Shown here: in pieces, positions 35,803 through 48,800 of the stretch
How the letters are laid out: every line of letters begins with the position of its first letter
Numbering within the stretch: position 1 is the first letter of the stretch
Source of the DNA: Saccharina japonica
Lineage: Eukaryota; Sar; Phaeophyceae; Laminariales; Laminariaceae
Direction of reading: 5' to 3'
DNA: 64,000 bases
Assembly (NCBI GenBank): GCA_008828725.1
Contig: MEHQ01002731.1
Coordinates: 146,794 to 210,793, forward strand
Notes under the pieces: model-generated
What the model was told of the DNA's origin: nothing
The model's input: only the letters and a program-made list of their open reading frames with translations
Databases searched by the model: none
Translations under genes and position numbers: made by a program

Positions 35803-36744
35803 GGCCGTCTGTTCCCGAGCTGGAAAGTAGACAGCATTGCACAGAGCGCAAAAGCACAGCAATGCACGGCAGCGATGCACAGCAACAATGCAGCAACAAC
35901 ACAGCAACAACACCAAGCACAGCAAAGTGTGGAGGATATCAAAGCAAAGAAAAAGCAGAGCAGAAGCGAAAAGAGCAAAGCACAGCCGCAGCACCAGATA
36001 ACGAACAGGTCGAAACGTTTTTTCAACCGTTCGAAATTGCACCGCATTTTTTTAAGTACTGTAGTTGCGCCGCACTTCTGAGTGTTCACCAGAAAGCGTA
36101 TGACGTATGATAGAAGCATCACACTCGCGCTATCCTACACCTGTACGAAGACAGACGAGGCATGGCAGCCACAGGGAGAGCGTGCACTGCGTAAGCTCCC
36201 ACGCTCTGATGCATATCTACATAGGCTGTGCTGTCCGGTCTCGGGGCTCTAGATCGCTCACCGTGGAACGCCACAAAGGCCCTCGTCCTTGGATTTCAGC
36301 ACAGGTGACCAGTGACTCAAATCGAATCTACCCGCACCGGATACAGGGAAGGGTATATCTTTGACGAAGGATACGTACGAGCTACGTAGAATCTGTCTGG
36401 CGATGGACTCCTGCTACTGCTACTACTGCTACTACTGCTGCAGCTAATTCGTGCCTTCAAATTGTGCTCGGTCGATCATCACGGTGACACTACTCCCTAC
36501 TGCAGTACGTCTGGGGCAGCAGGCTTCTCTCAGAGGGAGCACCGTTGTCGAGGGAAACACTCCCACAGCATTATTAGTCGAGGCGGTGCTGGGTGGACTC
36601 GACAGCTTCTTCTGCTGCTGCTTGAATCGTGGTTGCTGGTACAATACGTGATCTCGCCCAGTACGAGTGCGTATAAGACGTACGTGCAGGCTTCGCGCGA
36701 GGCCAGTGGGCGATCTTCTGCGCAAGAGCAAAGACACGGCGATA
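35803..36744. promoter_or_regulatory. divergent intergenic region
   Basis: About 940 bp separate the start codons of the - strand IQ-motif gene (ATG at 35802-35800) and BBS2 (ATG at 36745). The interval holds a CAACAA/CAGCA-rich stretch near 35870-35930 and no ORF that I recognise. It should contain both 5' UTRs and a shared or bidirectional promoter; no TATA box or other core element could be assigned. Confidence 0.6.
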
Positions 36745-36817
36745 ATGAAGATCTCGGCAGCCTACGCGTTTCACCTGAACAACCAGGTCGAGGCTGGCTT
36801 GGCCTGCGTTGGAAAAT
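36745..36817 (+). CDS. BBS2: BBS2 exon 1
   Basis: First coding exon, residues 1-24 plus one base. It begins [14 protein letters not shown] and ends in the middle of the Tyr codon of the GKYDG motif; the donor is GTGAGC. This is the first strand of the propeller. The ATG is the only in-frame start that gives the usual short BBS2 N-terminus. Confidence 0.9.
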
Positions 36818-39800
36818 GTGAGCCTCTCTACCACTGCTGTTGTTTTTTCATGTCAATTTTATTTAATACGTGCCCAGACTTGACGACTACGTTGTGTTAC
36901 GTACTGTTTGTACCTCACCACAACTGCGCGTCAGCGCGCTGTTCCCACGATTTTGAGGGGGGGAACTCGTACTGCTGTACGCACAGCAGTACTTGGAATT
37001 AGCGGGGGGGGATGTTTTTGCTCGCGGGATTGTCCTATTCAAAGTCTGTATGGCCAGATGGTAACCGTAGAATAAAAGCCAGGTGTGGCACAGTACATGT
37101 ACATATGTAGCTCTGTAGCTTGGTGCACATACTGCTGCTGTGTTGTATTCCCATACACTATGTAGCGCCAAGGGCGGAGCCGTGGCCGTACCGCTACGAG
37201 TGCCTACAAAATAATTTAAAGAAAAACGGGGGGGGGCAGAGTCTATATTTCAGGTATCAGGTATGCATCTGATCCGACGATGAGGGTTGCTTACCGCTTT
37301 CGTACTCGAGCAAATCGTAAATCAACACATTGTGTACGAGGCGACTACGACGTATAACTAACCCTAACCCTAACCCTGACCCTTAGCCAATCAGACCAGC
37401 CCTAACCCTGACCTTAAGCCAATCAGACCAGCTCTAACCCTGACCCTAAGCCAATCAGACCAGCCCTGACCCTGACCCTAAGCCGCTCAGACCAACCCTA
37501 ACCCTGACCCTTAGCCGATCAGATCAGACCAGATCTAGAAGAAGTGGTAAGCTCTACGCAATGCCGACGATATCGGGCATATATATATTATACGTACCTC
37601 ATCAGTTGAGGGGTCCCGTCAGGCCGACATGTTTCGACCTCAAAAGTGCGACCACGGTACGTATATAGGACGGGTCCATTGCGGTCAGGAGGACAAACTA
37701 AAGAATAGCAGTAGTGTGAGCGTGTAGCACACATATTGATTCGTTCATGTCTGTTCATGTTTTGCAAGCGTGTGTATACGTTGCATTTTGGGTTGGAACC
37801 CACCACCCCTCCCCTCCAACGTAACAGCCCGCGTCTTTTGCTTTGTGAGTTGCCGAAAATTTTCGACCCAAGTTAACAAACCCCCCCCCCCCCCGCCCGG
37901 TTCCTTCTCCTCATATACGAGAGGTGTATCCTGCATGAGGACATACAAAATCCGTAAGTACGCGCGATCGAAGCATCACACACAGCTTGCAACTATGAGT
38001 TTCGACGAAATCCTCGAACTCTCCTCTCTTATTTTTTATAAATGTTGTCGTATGTGGGGTTGCAATCGTCATTTGTTTGGTCGTGGTTTTTTCTGTAGAC
38101 TTATGCTACACCTTCACGGAGTAATTGAAGTAGGTATTGTTTAATTGTAGATGAGGCCTTCAGCCCCCAAATGGGAGGTCTCTACGTAGTGTATTTTTTT
38201 CTCTGAAATCACACACACACATCTATCCGCTCATAATTAAGTTTGCGCTGTATTACCTGCCCACCCTTCCGTTGCCCCCCTGCCGCTTAGAGGGTTGCAC
38301 TTTTTTCTGTGTATCGCCCCGGCCTCAAAACGTACAGAGTCTCGGGCATCTGCTAAGAAACAAATACCCAAATCTTGAAAGCCATGCTGTGAGATTGACA
38401 GGAAAATAATAAATTCGAGATGCGTTATACCGAAGCTAGCAGCAGTGTAGAATACGCAATGTTCTTTCAAATAATAAGAAACCCCGCCTTTGGACCATTG
38501 ATTTCCGTTTCTTGACTGGGCTTTTTTTAACTGCTGCGTACGCTTTGATTTCTCTAGATGACGGGAAGAAGCCATCGTTAACGTGCGCCACATCTGCTGG
38601 GAAGATTCTCGTGCACTGCCCGCATTCTGAACGTCCTGGGGATCTACGAGCGGCCGCTAGCGATTTCGCGGGGAAACAAGGCGGTGGCGGCGGCGGCGGT
38701 GGGGGGCGGGGCGAGTTTGATGGCGACATTCGCTTTCTGAACATGAACCGGAAGGTAAATAAGGGACCCATATTCAGTATGATGTGGAAGGCGACAATTT
38801 ACAATTTCGCGCATGCGTGTCTACCCTGCTAGCAATCCAAGGTGTATGAAAGAGAAAATAGTAAAGGCTATCATAGCAGGTAACCACGAAGCCTGTTAGG
38901 CTGAAGGTCGATAACCCCATTTTTTTTTATTTCCAGCTCAATCAACCGCCAGGCAGGGTGTTTTCGCACTCAACGATCTTCTCGAGAGGTGTTTAGGGTA
39001 GAAAAATATTAGAAAACCGTGAGATCTGTTTTTGGGGGAAATGATATGGTATATATATATATATCCTTGCGACCTGTGCGTAATACTTCGGATGCGTTTT
39101 ATGTCCCATGCATGCATGGCGCGTACCAGGATGTATCATAACATCACAACCTCCTGGCGACACAAACGCCGAAACATTCGTGATGATTTGAAAATGCTCA
39201 GTGCACTCCAAATAGGAAAATTAAAAAAAAAATCCGTCATCTCTCGAGTCGTCCCACGGTAGGGGTGCAGCAGAATTTTCTGACCTCCTCACATGAGGAG
39301 CTCAATATCTCACCCGAAACATGACTTCGGAAACATTCGTTTACGCAACCCGAACAATCCTTCCAATGCGGTAGTCTAACATCAAATATACCAATAAAAT
39401 AATAATAGTATCCGGTGGTTACTCACGTGAGGAGCACAACGGGTCAGAAAATGTTGAGCCTAAAAGTGGCACCCCTACCGTGGGATTGCTCTCTCGACGG
39501 GGACTTAAGTCACTGGAGGGAAAAACCACAGAAGCGTGCGGCGCGAGGCCGCCAGTGGAGAAATGTCGCCAGCTTGAGCGTACTGTTCGCTTCGTTTAAA
39601 AACCTGCGCTCCAGCCAGCCGGTATAAGTTTGGGTGCCCGCGATGTATGTATGTGCGCGCGCCCGCAGGTAACCGCGCTTGCAGCCGGAAGACTGGACGA
39701 TGGCGCGGCGATAGACACTCTGCTGGTGGGCTCGCAGACCAACCTTCTCGCTTATGACGTGGAAAGCAATTCGGAGGTCTACTTCAAGGTGAAAAACAGC

Positions 39801-42800
39801 GACCAATCAAAACTTCACTCCAACGTAAACGGTGGCTACTAAAACATACTCCAACCAAGGTACAAGGCGGTGACCGATCAAAATTTACCTCAAGGTAATC
39901 GGGGACCGATCAAATTTACTGCAACGTGAACGGCGACCAACCAACTCCACTTCAAGGTATTCCGCGACCCGAAAGTAAGATCCTAACCACCCGAAAATAT
40001 GTAGACTGTGCAGGATATATATATAGCTTCAGACCCAACCCAGGAAACGCGGCGCTAAGGGCATTATTATCGAGCAACCAATTTTTCCAAAAATTCCAAT
40101 AATTTTTTCGAAGAAAAACAGGAAAAACAGGAAAAAGAGGAAACATTTCCAAAGTTTGGAATTTTTTAGAGGGCAAAATGCTTGGAAGGCTTCGCATTCC
40201 ACTATTTGGGGGGGGGGAATGGAAAAAAAAAATGGAATTTCAGAAAATTGCGCGAAAACAAAATATTGGAAATTTTGGAAATTCATGGCTCCGACAAAGA
40301 ATGGTCCTAAACCATGCACATTATTATATATATATGGCGTTAATCCCGGCAAGGTGAGCTAGATCATACAGATCATGAACATATCTATCTGTGTGATGAA
40401 ATATCTAGATCATGATTGGCGGAAAATCGACTATCTGACCAATGTGTGGAACCCTGTTTATACTGCAGGACGTCGCTGATGGAGTGAGCTCCCTGCTGCT
40501 AGGGCGTCTTCCCTCCGCGCAGCAACCCCTCGTGCTTGTCGGGGGCAACTGCTCCATCCAAGGGTTCGACGCTGCTGGAGCAGAAAGGTGTGGGGAACGC
40601 TTGCTTAGTACCTTAATAGACGTTTAGGCTGACGGGGAGACCCGCGACTACTGTAACTGTTACATACTAGTACTGACTGTTACTGGCTATCAATGACTAT
40701 CACGGACTATTAGTATCTGTCACGGACTGTTACCGACTGGTACTGACTACTGCAGACTACTACTGACTATTACACACTATTGCTGAGTATTACTGACTAT
40801 TACTGACTATTACTGACTATTACTGACTATTACTGACTATTACTGACTATTACGGATTGTTACAGACTATTACTGACTATTATGGACTATAACTGACTAT
40901 TATGGATTGTTACTGACTATTACTGACTATTACGGACTATTACTGACTATTACGGACTATTACTGACTATTACTGACTATTACAAACTATTACTGACTAT
41001 TACGGACTATTACTGACTATTACTGACTATTATGGATTGTTACTGACTATTACTGACTATTACTGACTATTACTGACTATCACCGACTATTGCCGACTAT
41101 CACTGACTATTACTATACATTTTGTGTTGCACAAACACATTCGCCCTTAAACCTATAGGCCATGGGAGTGTTCATCGAGTTGAGCTTGCATGTTTTGTTT
41201 TGTCCCTCAAAGCCCAGCGAATTACCCTAGTATCGGTGGTTTGCTAGGATGCCCCTGTTTCATCGAGGCCTAAACCCGCGCACCGTCTACGAGTACAAGT
41301 TTTATTACGAATATCCTTGGCATCCGACCATGTGTAGCATGATGACCTTCAACGTTTTTTCGTAGGTTGATAATCTACACGGCCGCCCATACGATTGGAA
41401 ATCCCGTTTTTGTGGCGGAGGTCCGCGCGCCGTACGACCAAAAACATCTCCGAAACAGTATGTATACTGCATGATTCTCACGCCTGCTGCAGGTTTTGGA
41501 CCGTTACGGGCGACAGGGTTTCCTCGATGACGATGGCGGATGCAGATGGGAACGGGAAGAAGGACCTTCTGGTCGGTAGCGACGATTTCGAGGTAAACAA
41601 AGCTAACCATACTGGTATACGAGTATACACACACGAATATGTCTTGAGAATCAAAGTACGCCCACGTCATTTGATATAGACGCGTTTCTTTGCCAGTGGT
41701 GCAAACATTACGTTTAAGGTAAACAATGACTTACAAATACTGCACCAGGTATTGTTAAAGAGTCGAGGATTTTGTTTTTCTTGTGGTAACACGGTCACGC
41801 GTAACTAAACTATAACATCATACTGCTGTACTAGGTATGGCATTTAAAACAAAAAGTTATGCACACAATCGGGGTGCACCGACCAATAAGCTACCGATCA
41901 ATCAGCTACCGACCAATCAGTTACCGACCAACAAGCAACCGACCAACAAGCTACCGACCAATCAGCTACCGACCAATATGCTACCGGCCGCCGGGTTTTA
42001 GGTGCGCGCCTTCCGTCGGGAAGAGGTGATAAGCGAAGTCACAGAGGCGGACAGAGTGACCCACTTGGAGGGCATAGAAAACGGAACAGCAGGAGACGGA
42101 GGAGCAGGAGAGGCGGGGGGGGGGATGAAGTGGGCCTACGGACTAGCGAATGGTGGGCGTCATGTTTCCCCCCCCCCCCCGCTCAAACCGCCTCATCCTC
42201 CGCTGAAAATATGTAGTGTATAAAATAATAAATAATACACGCATAATTTTCCTTTCCATCCGACGATAGCACTGTGTACGATGGGCTTCAGCGTTGATCA
42301 CTCATAAGCATTCCTAAAAACGTGGGTGCGGAAATCGACGCACAAAGTCTAACTCCGTTAAGCACTTTCTTCCGACGATTTAGTCCGCCTGCTGCCCGTG
42401 CACCACCCTTCCTTCTCGTTGTATGTTCAATTTATTATGTACGACGAGCTGCAGACTACTCTACAGTGTGCGCCCTCCGTCAGTAAATCTCCCCCGTCCT
42501 GTTCTATGCATGTTACTGTATGTCGAAGTGTTGGAACTGTTCCTGGTGGTGAGGGTGGTTGCAGCGGTGGTAGTGGTGGCAGTGGGGGGTGATGATGGTG
42601 GTGGTGGCGGTCGAGACGGTGATGGAGGTGTTGGTGGTGAGTTTGGTGGTGCTGGTATTGGTGTTGGTGTTGGTATTGGTTTTGGTGGTGGTGTTGGCGG
42701 TGGTGTTGTTGGTGGTGGTGGTGGTGGTGGTTTTGTTGTTGAGGTTGTTACTATGTACTGCAGCTTGGGAGGTCATAAATTTCGACAATCCACGTCTTCG

Positions 42801-45800
42801 TTTGGGAAGGGTCGCCAATGTTACGTTACATCAGACGCTCACCATTACGTGTTTTCGCCGTGTAAAGCGATCGTGGTTGTCACTAACTGACCGCTCCTGG
42901 TTGTGGTGGCGCGGTTTTTGTTGTTTCTGCGTACGTACGTAACAGGCACGACGGGTGTCTACGACAATAACAAGCGGGTTTGGAGGGTCAAGACAAAGAA
43001 CCAGGCAAGTTAAAAGAGAGAGTGAATGTAATTTATTGATTCGTTTTGAGTAGACTTAATGCAAGGACGGACCGTCTGGTATACATATTTATTGCCCCAG
43101 AAGGTTATTATATGTACTGTGCGTCCAGCGAGGCATAGCGCATCACTGATACATGGACATCTTGTTTTGACACACTGCATCGGACATAGTTGCTAATCGA
43201 CCAACATGTACGTAAACTGCACAGCGGTAACAATTCCTATTCGTAACGTCATTGAACCCTGACGGAAAGCGGCACAATTGAAATGAAACGTAACTAAAGA
43301 AACGGAACACGACAGCAGTAGATCAACCCGTCCAGTGTGACTGAACAATCACGAATTCAATTGAACACTGACCAATATCGGCCTACTGCAGTGTCAAGAA
43401 AATGTTTTTTTTTCTGTATACAGCACGGGAACACTGACCGCCACTCTGCGCCAATAGATGTAAGGAGCGCGGGTACGTCCTTCAGAAAACATTTAATCCA
43501 AACGGTAGATAGATGTAATTTTGGGACGGAGTGGTTCGAATAACAATATCGGCCTAGGACTGTTGGCAACACAATTGCCAAGCGTCTAGACCCCCTCGAT
43601 ACAACGTGACCCCCTACCGCGGGTGGACTGCTTGAAGTAACATTGTCAATCACTGACTCTCCCGTCCTCGTGTCAAACATAACCTACCGCACTTCCGGGT
43701 AGACTACTGTAGTTCATATCACGGCGTTCGAACGCTGACACGCCCTCGATCAAAAATCGAACCTATGTGAGGTTAGGCAAGGCGGGAGACAGAGTAACCC
43801 CCTTGCTAGGTTCTCCTATGGAGCAGATTTTCGTTGTTCCTCGCTTGTGCTGATTGCTTAGAGATAGAAGGAGGGCAGCTTTATTCCGTTCAGAGCACAA
43901 TGGAAGGCTGAAAGCCAAGGGCTCGATGCTTCTCGACTTGAAACCCCCTGGTTTTCCATCTATGATACGCCTCCCAAGTATTACACATGCGCTCCCAAAA
44001 CCTGCACTTAGGCAGTTACCGGTCGTTTCAAAGTAATTGAAGGCAATACCATAACACTACGTACGTAGCCCACAGTGATTAGCCGTATTTTTGCCGACAT
44101 GGGGGGGGAAAGTGGAAACCCGGTTCCACGAAGTAGGGCATGAGTAGAAGATAAAGGCTCGTCAGAACCCACTCCCACCCACACCTAAGGCTTATAACAC
44201 TTGCCGACTGAAGTACAAGTGTCAAACGCTGACTGACACGCTGTCGATCGATGTAAAACTGAACCCACTTCCGGGTGGACACTCCGAATGAAGACGCATG
44301 CTACGATAGAGGTGCGCCATGTTTTTCCTGAGCTCCTCACTTAAGGAGCATCATACCTCACCGAAACAATGAGTTTGGAGAAAAATAAAAGTACTGCCGG
44401 ATGCGAAATCTCATGGCCGAAGTACACCCTGAAACAATAATCGCCACACAAATGAAAGTCCGACAAATTTGGGCTAAGGATCCCGATTGTTCAGAAAAGG
44501 ATTAAGCCAAAAAGTGCTACCTCTACCGTAACACGCGTCTGAAGTACAAGTGTCAAAACGCTGACACGCCCTCGATCGATGTAAGATTGACTCCACTTCC
44601 GGGTGGACTATATGACGTATATACAAGCAAGTTTTAAAAACACTGACAACGCTCTCGATCGATCTAAAGCTGAACCCACTAGTTCCGGGACGAGTATCTG
44701 GATGAAGTATACGTGTCCAACGCTGACACGGCCCTCGATCGATCGATGTATTGTACGTAAAATTCGAACTCTCTTCCGGGTGCGCAGGTGACAGCGCTAT
44801 CATGCTTCGACATCGATGCTGATGGCGTGGCGGAAGTGGTGTCGGGATGGAGCAACGGCGCGGTTACGGCACGCCGGGTGTCTGACGGGAAGGTAAGATG
44901 GGGGTCACGACGCGAGGGGTACCGCCCCCCCTCCCCCTCTCCCTCCTGGAATCTTTAGTCCAGCTAGAATGCAATCCGTATGCACCTCCCCCCCCCGTAC
45001 GGCTCTTATTAATAGTATGATGCAGCTTGCCCTTCATGCGGCTCGCCCAACACCTCACGGCGCTTCACGCTTGGTGCAAGAGCAACGTCTGTCTGGGTTG
45101 GTGAAAACCCAACGTTCTCTGTCTCGGCATTTCGTAGGGATATGAGGGTCTATGGCCGTACGACTACGGCCATGCACCACATGAGTACCCCCCCCCCTCC
45201 CCCCTCGCCTCCATCCAACTCCGCCCTCTCCTCCCCTCCCCTCCCCCCCGCCACCCCCACCTCCAAAAGCTGGTGTACAAGGACACCATGACTTCGTCTG
45301 TGTCCGCCGCGATAGCGTCCGACTACCGCATGAGCGGGGCTACGGAGCTGTTGGTAGTCGGGGCTAGCGGCGAGGTCCGGGGCTACACCCCTACGGCCGC
45401 CGCTTTCGACCCTGCGGGCGAGGGTGGGGGGGAGTCACCAAGCAAGCGAAAAAGACAGGTAAAAACAGAAAACTCGGGGCCACGATAGAGGTGGCACGTT
45501 TTGCCTGAATTTTTTTCGGCATGGTCGGGTTCCTTAACCTAATCAGTCTCGCGTCGCGATATGTTTCATTGTGCAGTCAGTCAGGCCATGCGGTGGTCCA
45601 TCGGGTAGCGCTTTTATTTTCCTCCAAAAATCAGTTTTTGGGTGAGACACGCAGAGCTCCTTAAGGGAGAAGCCTCAGAAAAGACATGGTTCTCCTCTAC
45701 CGTAGCAGGCGTTAGAAAGGGGGGGAAACAAAACAGACGAGCGCTTACGCTAGGGGTGAAATATATATATAAATATATACGTATTGCATGTAAGCTATCT

Positions 45801-48800
45801 GGGGGTCTTTTACGTGAGGAGAGATGCAGAAGTAGCTCTACACCCCACCCCGACCCACCGACATTATCTTTGAAGAAATGCTACGGCATGAGCTAAAAGC
45901 CGGATACACGAATCAAAATCAAATGGACTTGTGTATGCGAGGTTAAGCTGAAGTACGCAACCAAATGGACTTGCAAGTAATAGTATGCAATACATACAAC
46001 ATCGGGATGAAAAAATATTGGGTGTGTAGCTCCTCCGTTTGAGCAGATCCCCGTTGGTGGCAAAATTAAAGCTAAATAAAGCGCAACCCCCATTCCCACC
46101 ACCACCCAACAAGAGCCTGGGCATGGTGTGTAGGAAGCAAACTTTTGGGATCAGTTTTGAGCGGGGGGGGGGGGGATACTCATTTGCTGCTTGCCTTCGT
46201 CCTTTGATCATTGACCACGCATCCGTTTCGAGACGGAGCACCGTTCATGCTCCTAATATTCATAGAGGCACCTCCAACACTTGGGGCGTCCAATACGCCG
46301 TTTCCATTATTTACATAAAAAACTTTTGTTAACCTTGACCCCTTTCCTAAACTATCCCCTTCCTGTTTCATCGCTGACTTTGGAGCACGCGCGGAGGGGG
46401 GGGAGGGGAGGCGTAGTCTAGAACCCCTATGTATCCCGCGAAGAAAGGAACGTCACACATCCGTCTTCACACATCCGTCGTTCGAACGTGTGCACCGTCA
46501 GCTGTCTCAGGCGATCGCGGACGAGCTGGAGCAGCTGCAGCGACGGAAGGCCGCCCTCTCGCTGGAGCTGATGAGCCTGCAGGACGCGGCAAGGAACAGG
46601 AAGCAGGGGGTCCGGGGTTCGGGTGCCATCACCCTGGATACCGAGGCGAGTTTTGGAAAGTGGCGCGCCCGAATTTAAACAAACATACCGGTGTGTTGGA
46701 TTCTAACTGATGAGCCTTGGAATAGCCACATGAGATCGGGTCGTGATTATCCGACATTGTTTATACAAATCGAAACGTTTCTTCGGTTTATGCTTGAGCA
46801 AACCCTAACCCTGTCCATATGCAAATCCACCTCACAAACTCTAAGGGTGCAGCTAAAGTCGAACCTTGTATTTTCTGAAGGCTCTCGATCAGGTCTTTTT
46901 TCGAAAACGCCTTTTTCGGTATTGGAAAACCTTCCCGTTCTGAAATATTTGGTGGTTGAAAAACGACCGCACCCCTGTGCAACCTCAACACTACTCACGG
47001 TAAACGATCGTCTATCTGCTGTAGCCCTGGTCTTTAACGAAAGTCTTGCTGCGCTACACGCCAAACTTATTTATGAACGATCTAGATCATTAGGCGATCT
47101 ATATCGTGAGGCGATCCAGATCGTTAGGCGATCTAGATCTTTAAGGATTTAGATCGTTAGGCGATCTAGATCCTTAAAGATGACCCAGATTTTATCTACA
47201 GTAGATCACGATATTTCCGTTGATGCTATATACGTAAGTACTGCTTTTGCGTCTTCCCTCTTATCGAAGGATGTGGCACTTTTAACGAAACGCCTAAATA
47301 GCGCTAACCCCCCCAAAGCATTACGTAACGAACGCCTACTTAACCCATTCAGACCTAAACTAAATATCCCACACTAATTCCAAGTAATTTGTCCCCAAAT
47401 ATGCGGGACCAGTTCTTAAGGGGTTAATCCCACCCCCAGCCGCCACCACACACACCAACAAGCAATGCCTTATATTACTAGGGGTGGTGCCTTATTATTT
47501 TTCTCTGTGCTCTTCCCACGGGGAGCTCGACATCTCTCACCCGAAACATGACTTTGCAGAATTTTTTTATTTTATTTTCGCGCATCCCGATCATCTTTTT
47601 TTATGTGCGCTCCGTAGTCCTAAAACGAGCACGCTTACACGTACTATTAATAGTAAAACATTCGCTTGTGGCGCTCAACTGGTCAGAAAAAGATGAGCCA
47701 AAGAAGCTCATGTATTCGCGGCAGGATTTAGCCGAAACCACCGGGGGTGCGTATTCCCCCGCCCGGAGCCCAAACATTTCCGGGAAACCGCATGTTTCAG
47801 CTTTTTCCAAAACGTTCCCCCTATTTCCTCATGTCAGGGCAGAACCTCAGCCCTAACCCTGCTATGAACGAACGCATGTCCCCACAGGTGACAGCTGAGT
47901 GGCGCCCCGGAGACGACGGCGGCCCGCTAGAGCTTCTCGTGTCGACGAACAATGACGCGGTTATCGTCAGCGTTGTCGTCGTAGATCCGGAGGGGGGACT
48001 CTTCGGAGGCGAGGTGCGTGCGACAAGTCGTTTTTTGTTTGTTTTTTAAATGGGAACGTTCTACACACCATACATGTCATATTATATCATATCATATCAT
48101 ATCATATCATATCATATCATATCATATCATATCATGTAATATCATATCATACCATATCATACCATATCATATCATATCATATCATATCAGCTCACCTTTT
48201 CCATAGTCGAGATCGTTCGGGTAAATATAAAGTCCATGGTTTGTGTGGTCTGCAAGATCTGTAACCATATTTTGATACGGGGTGAGATCCACCATATTTG
48301 ATGCTGGGTGAGATCTGTACGATTCGGCTCTTTCTTGCCCAACACGATCTGTGTGGACACAGCTCTTGCACAACGTATCAAAACGCCAAACATGTAAAGG
48401 ATCTAGATGATCTAGATCATGATCTGTCCCATGTGTTGAAACAAGCGTCGTCGTCGTAGACCCGGAGGGGGATTCTTCGCGGGCGAGGCGCGAAACATTT
48501 GTTGGTTTGGTTTATGGACCGAGAACGCTCTACAATCAGAGAGATACCGAAAGAAAAAAAAAATTGAATTCTACAGAGGGGTGAGATTGTTTGCTTCTCA
48601 GCAGCGCTCGATTTATTTCCAGAACGGGAACGTTTTCAATACCGAACAAGGGGCGTTTTCGGAAGGATCTTAGTCGAGAGCATTCCCAAATATATATAGT
48701 TCAACCTTAGCACACCTTTACCGTTGTCGAGGGGAAAAAAAAACGAGCGCTGAAAAACAATCTTACCCCCTGGCAAACTCAACGCTCTTTTACGGTTATT

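Noticed and set aside
35806-36042. N-terminal extension of IQ exon 1 (hydrophobic LLLCCCC)
   Set aside because: The upstream frame is open but Cys/Leu low-complexity from a CAACA/CAGCA repeat; the downstream ATG has the better context.
39789-41995. CRISPR-like arrays (10- and 15-bp repeats in BBS2 introns)
   Set aside because: They are head-to-tail tandem repeats with no unique spacers, in a eukaryotic intron.
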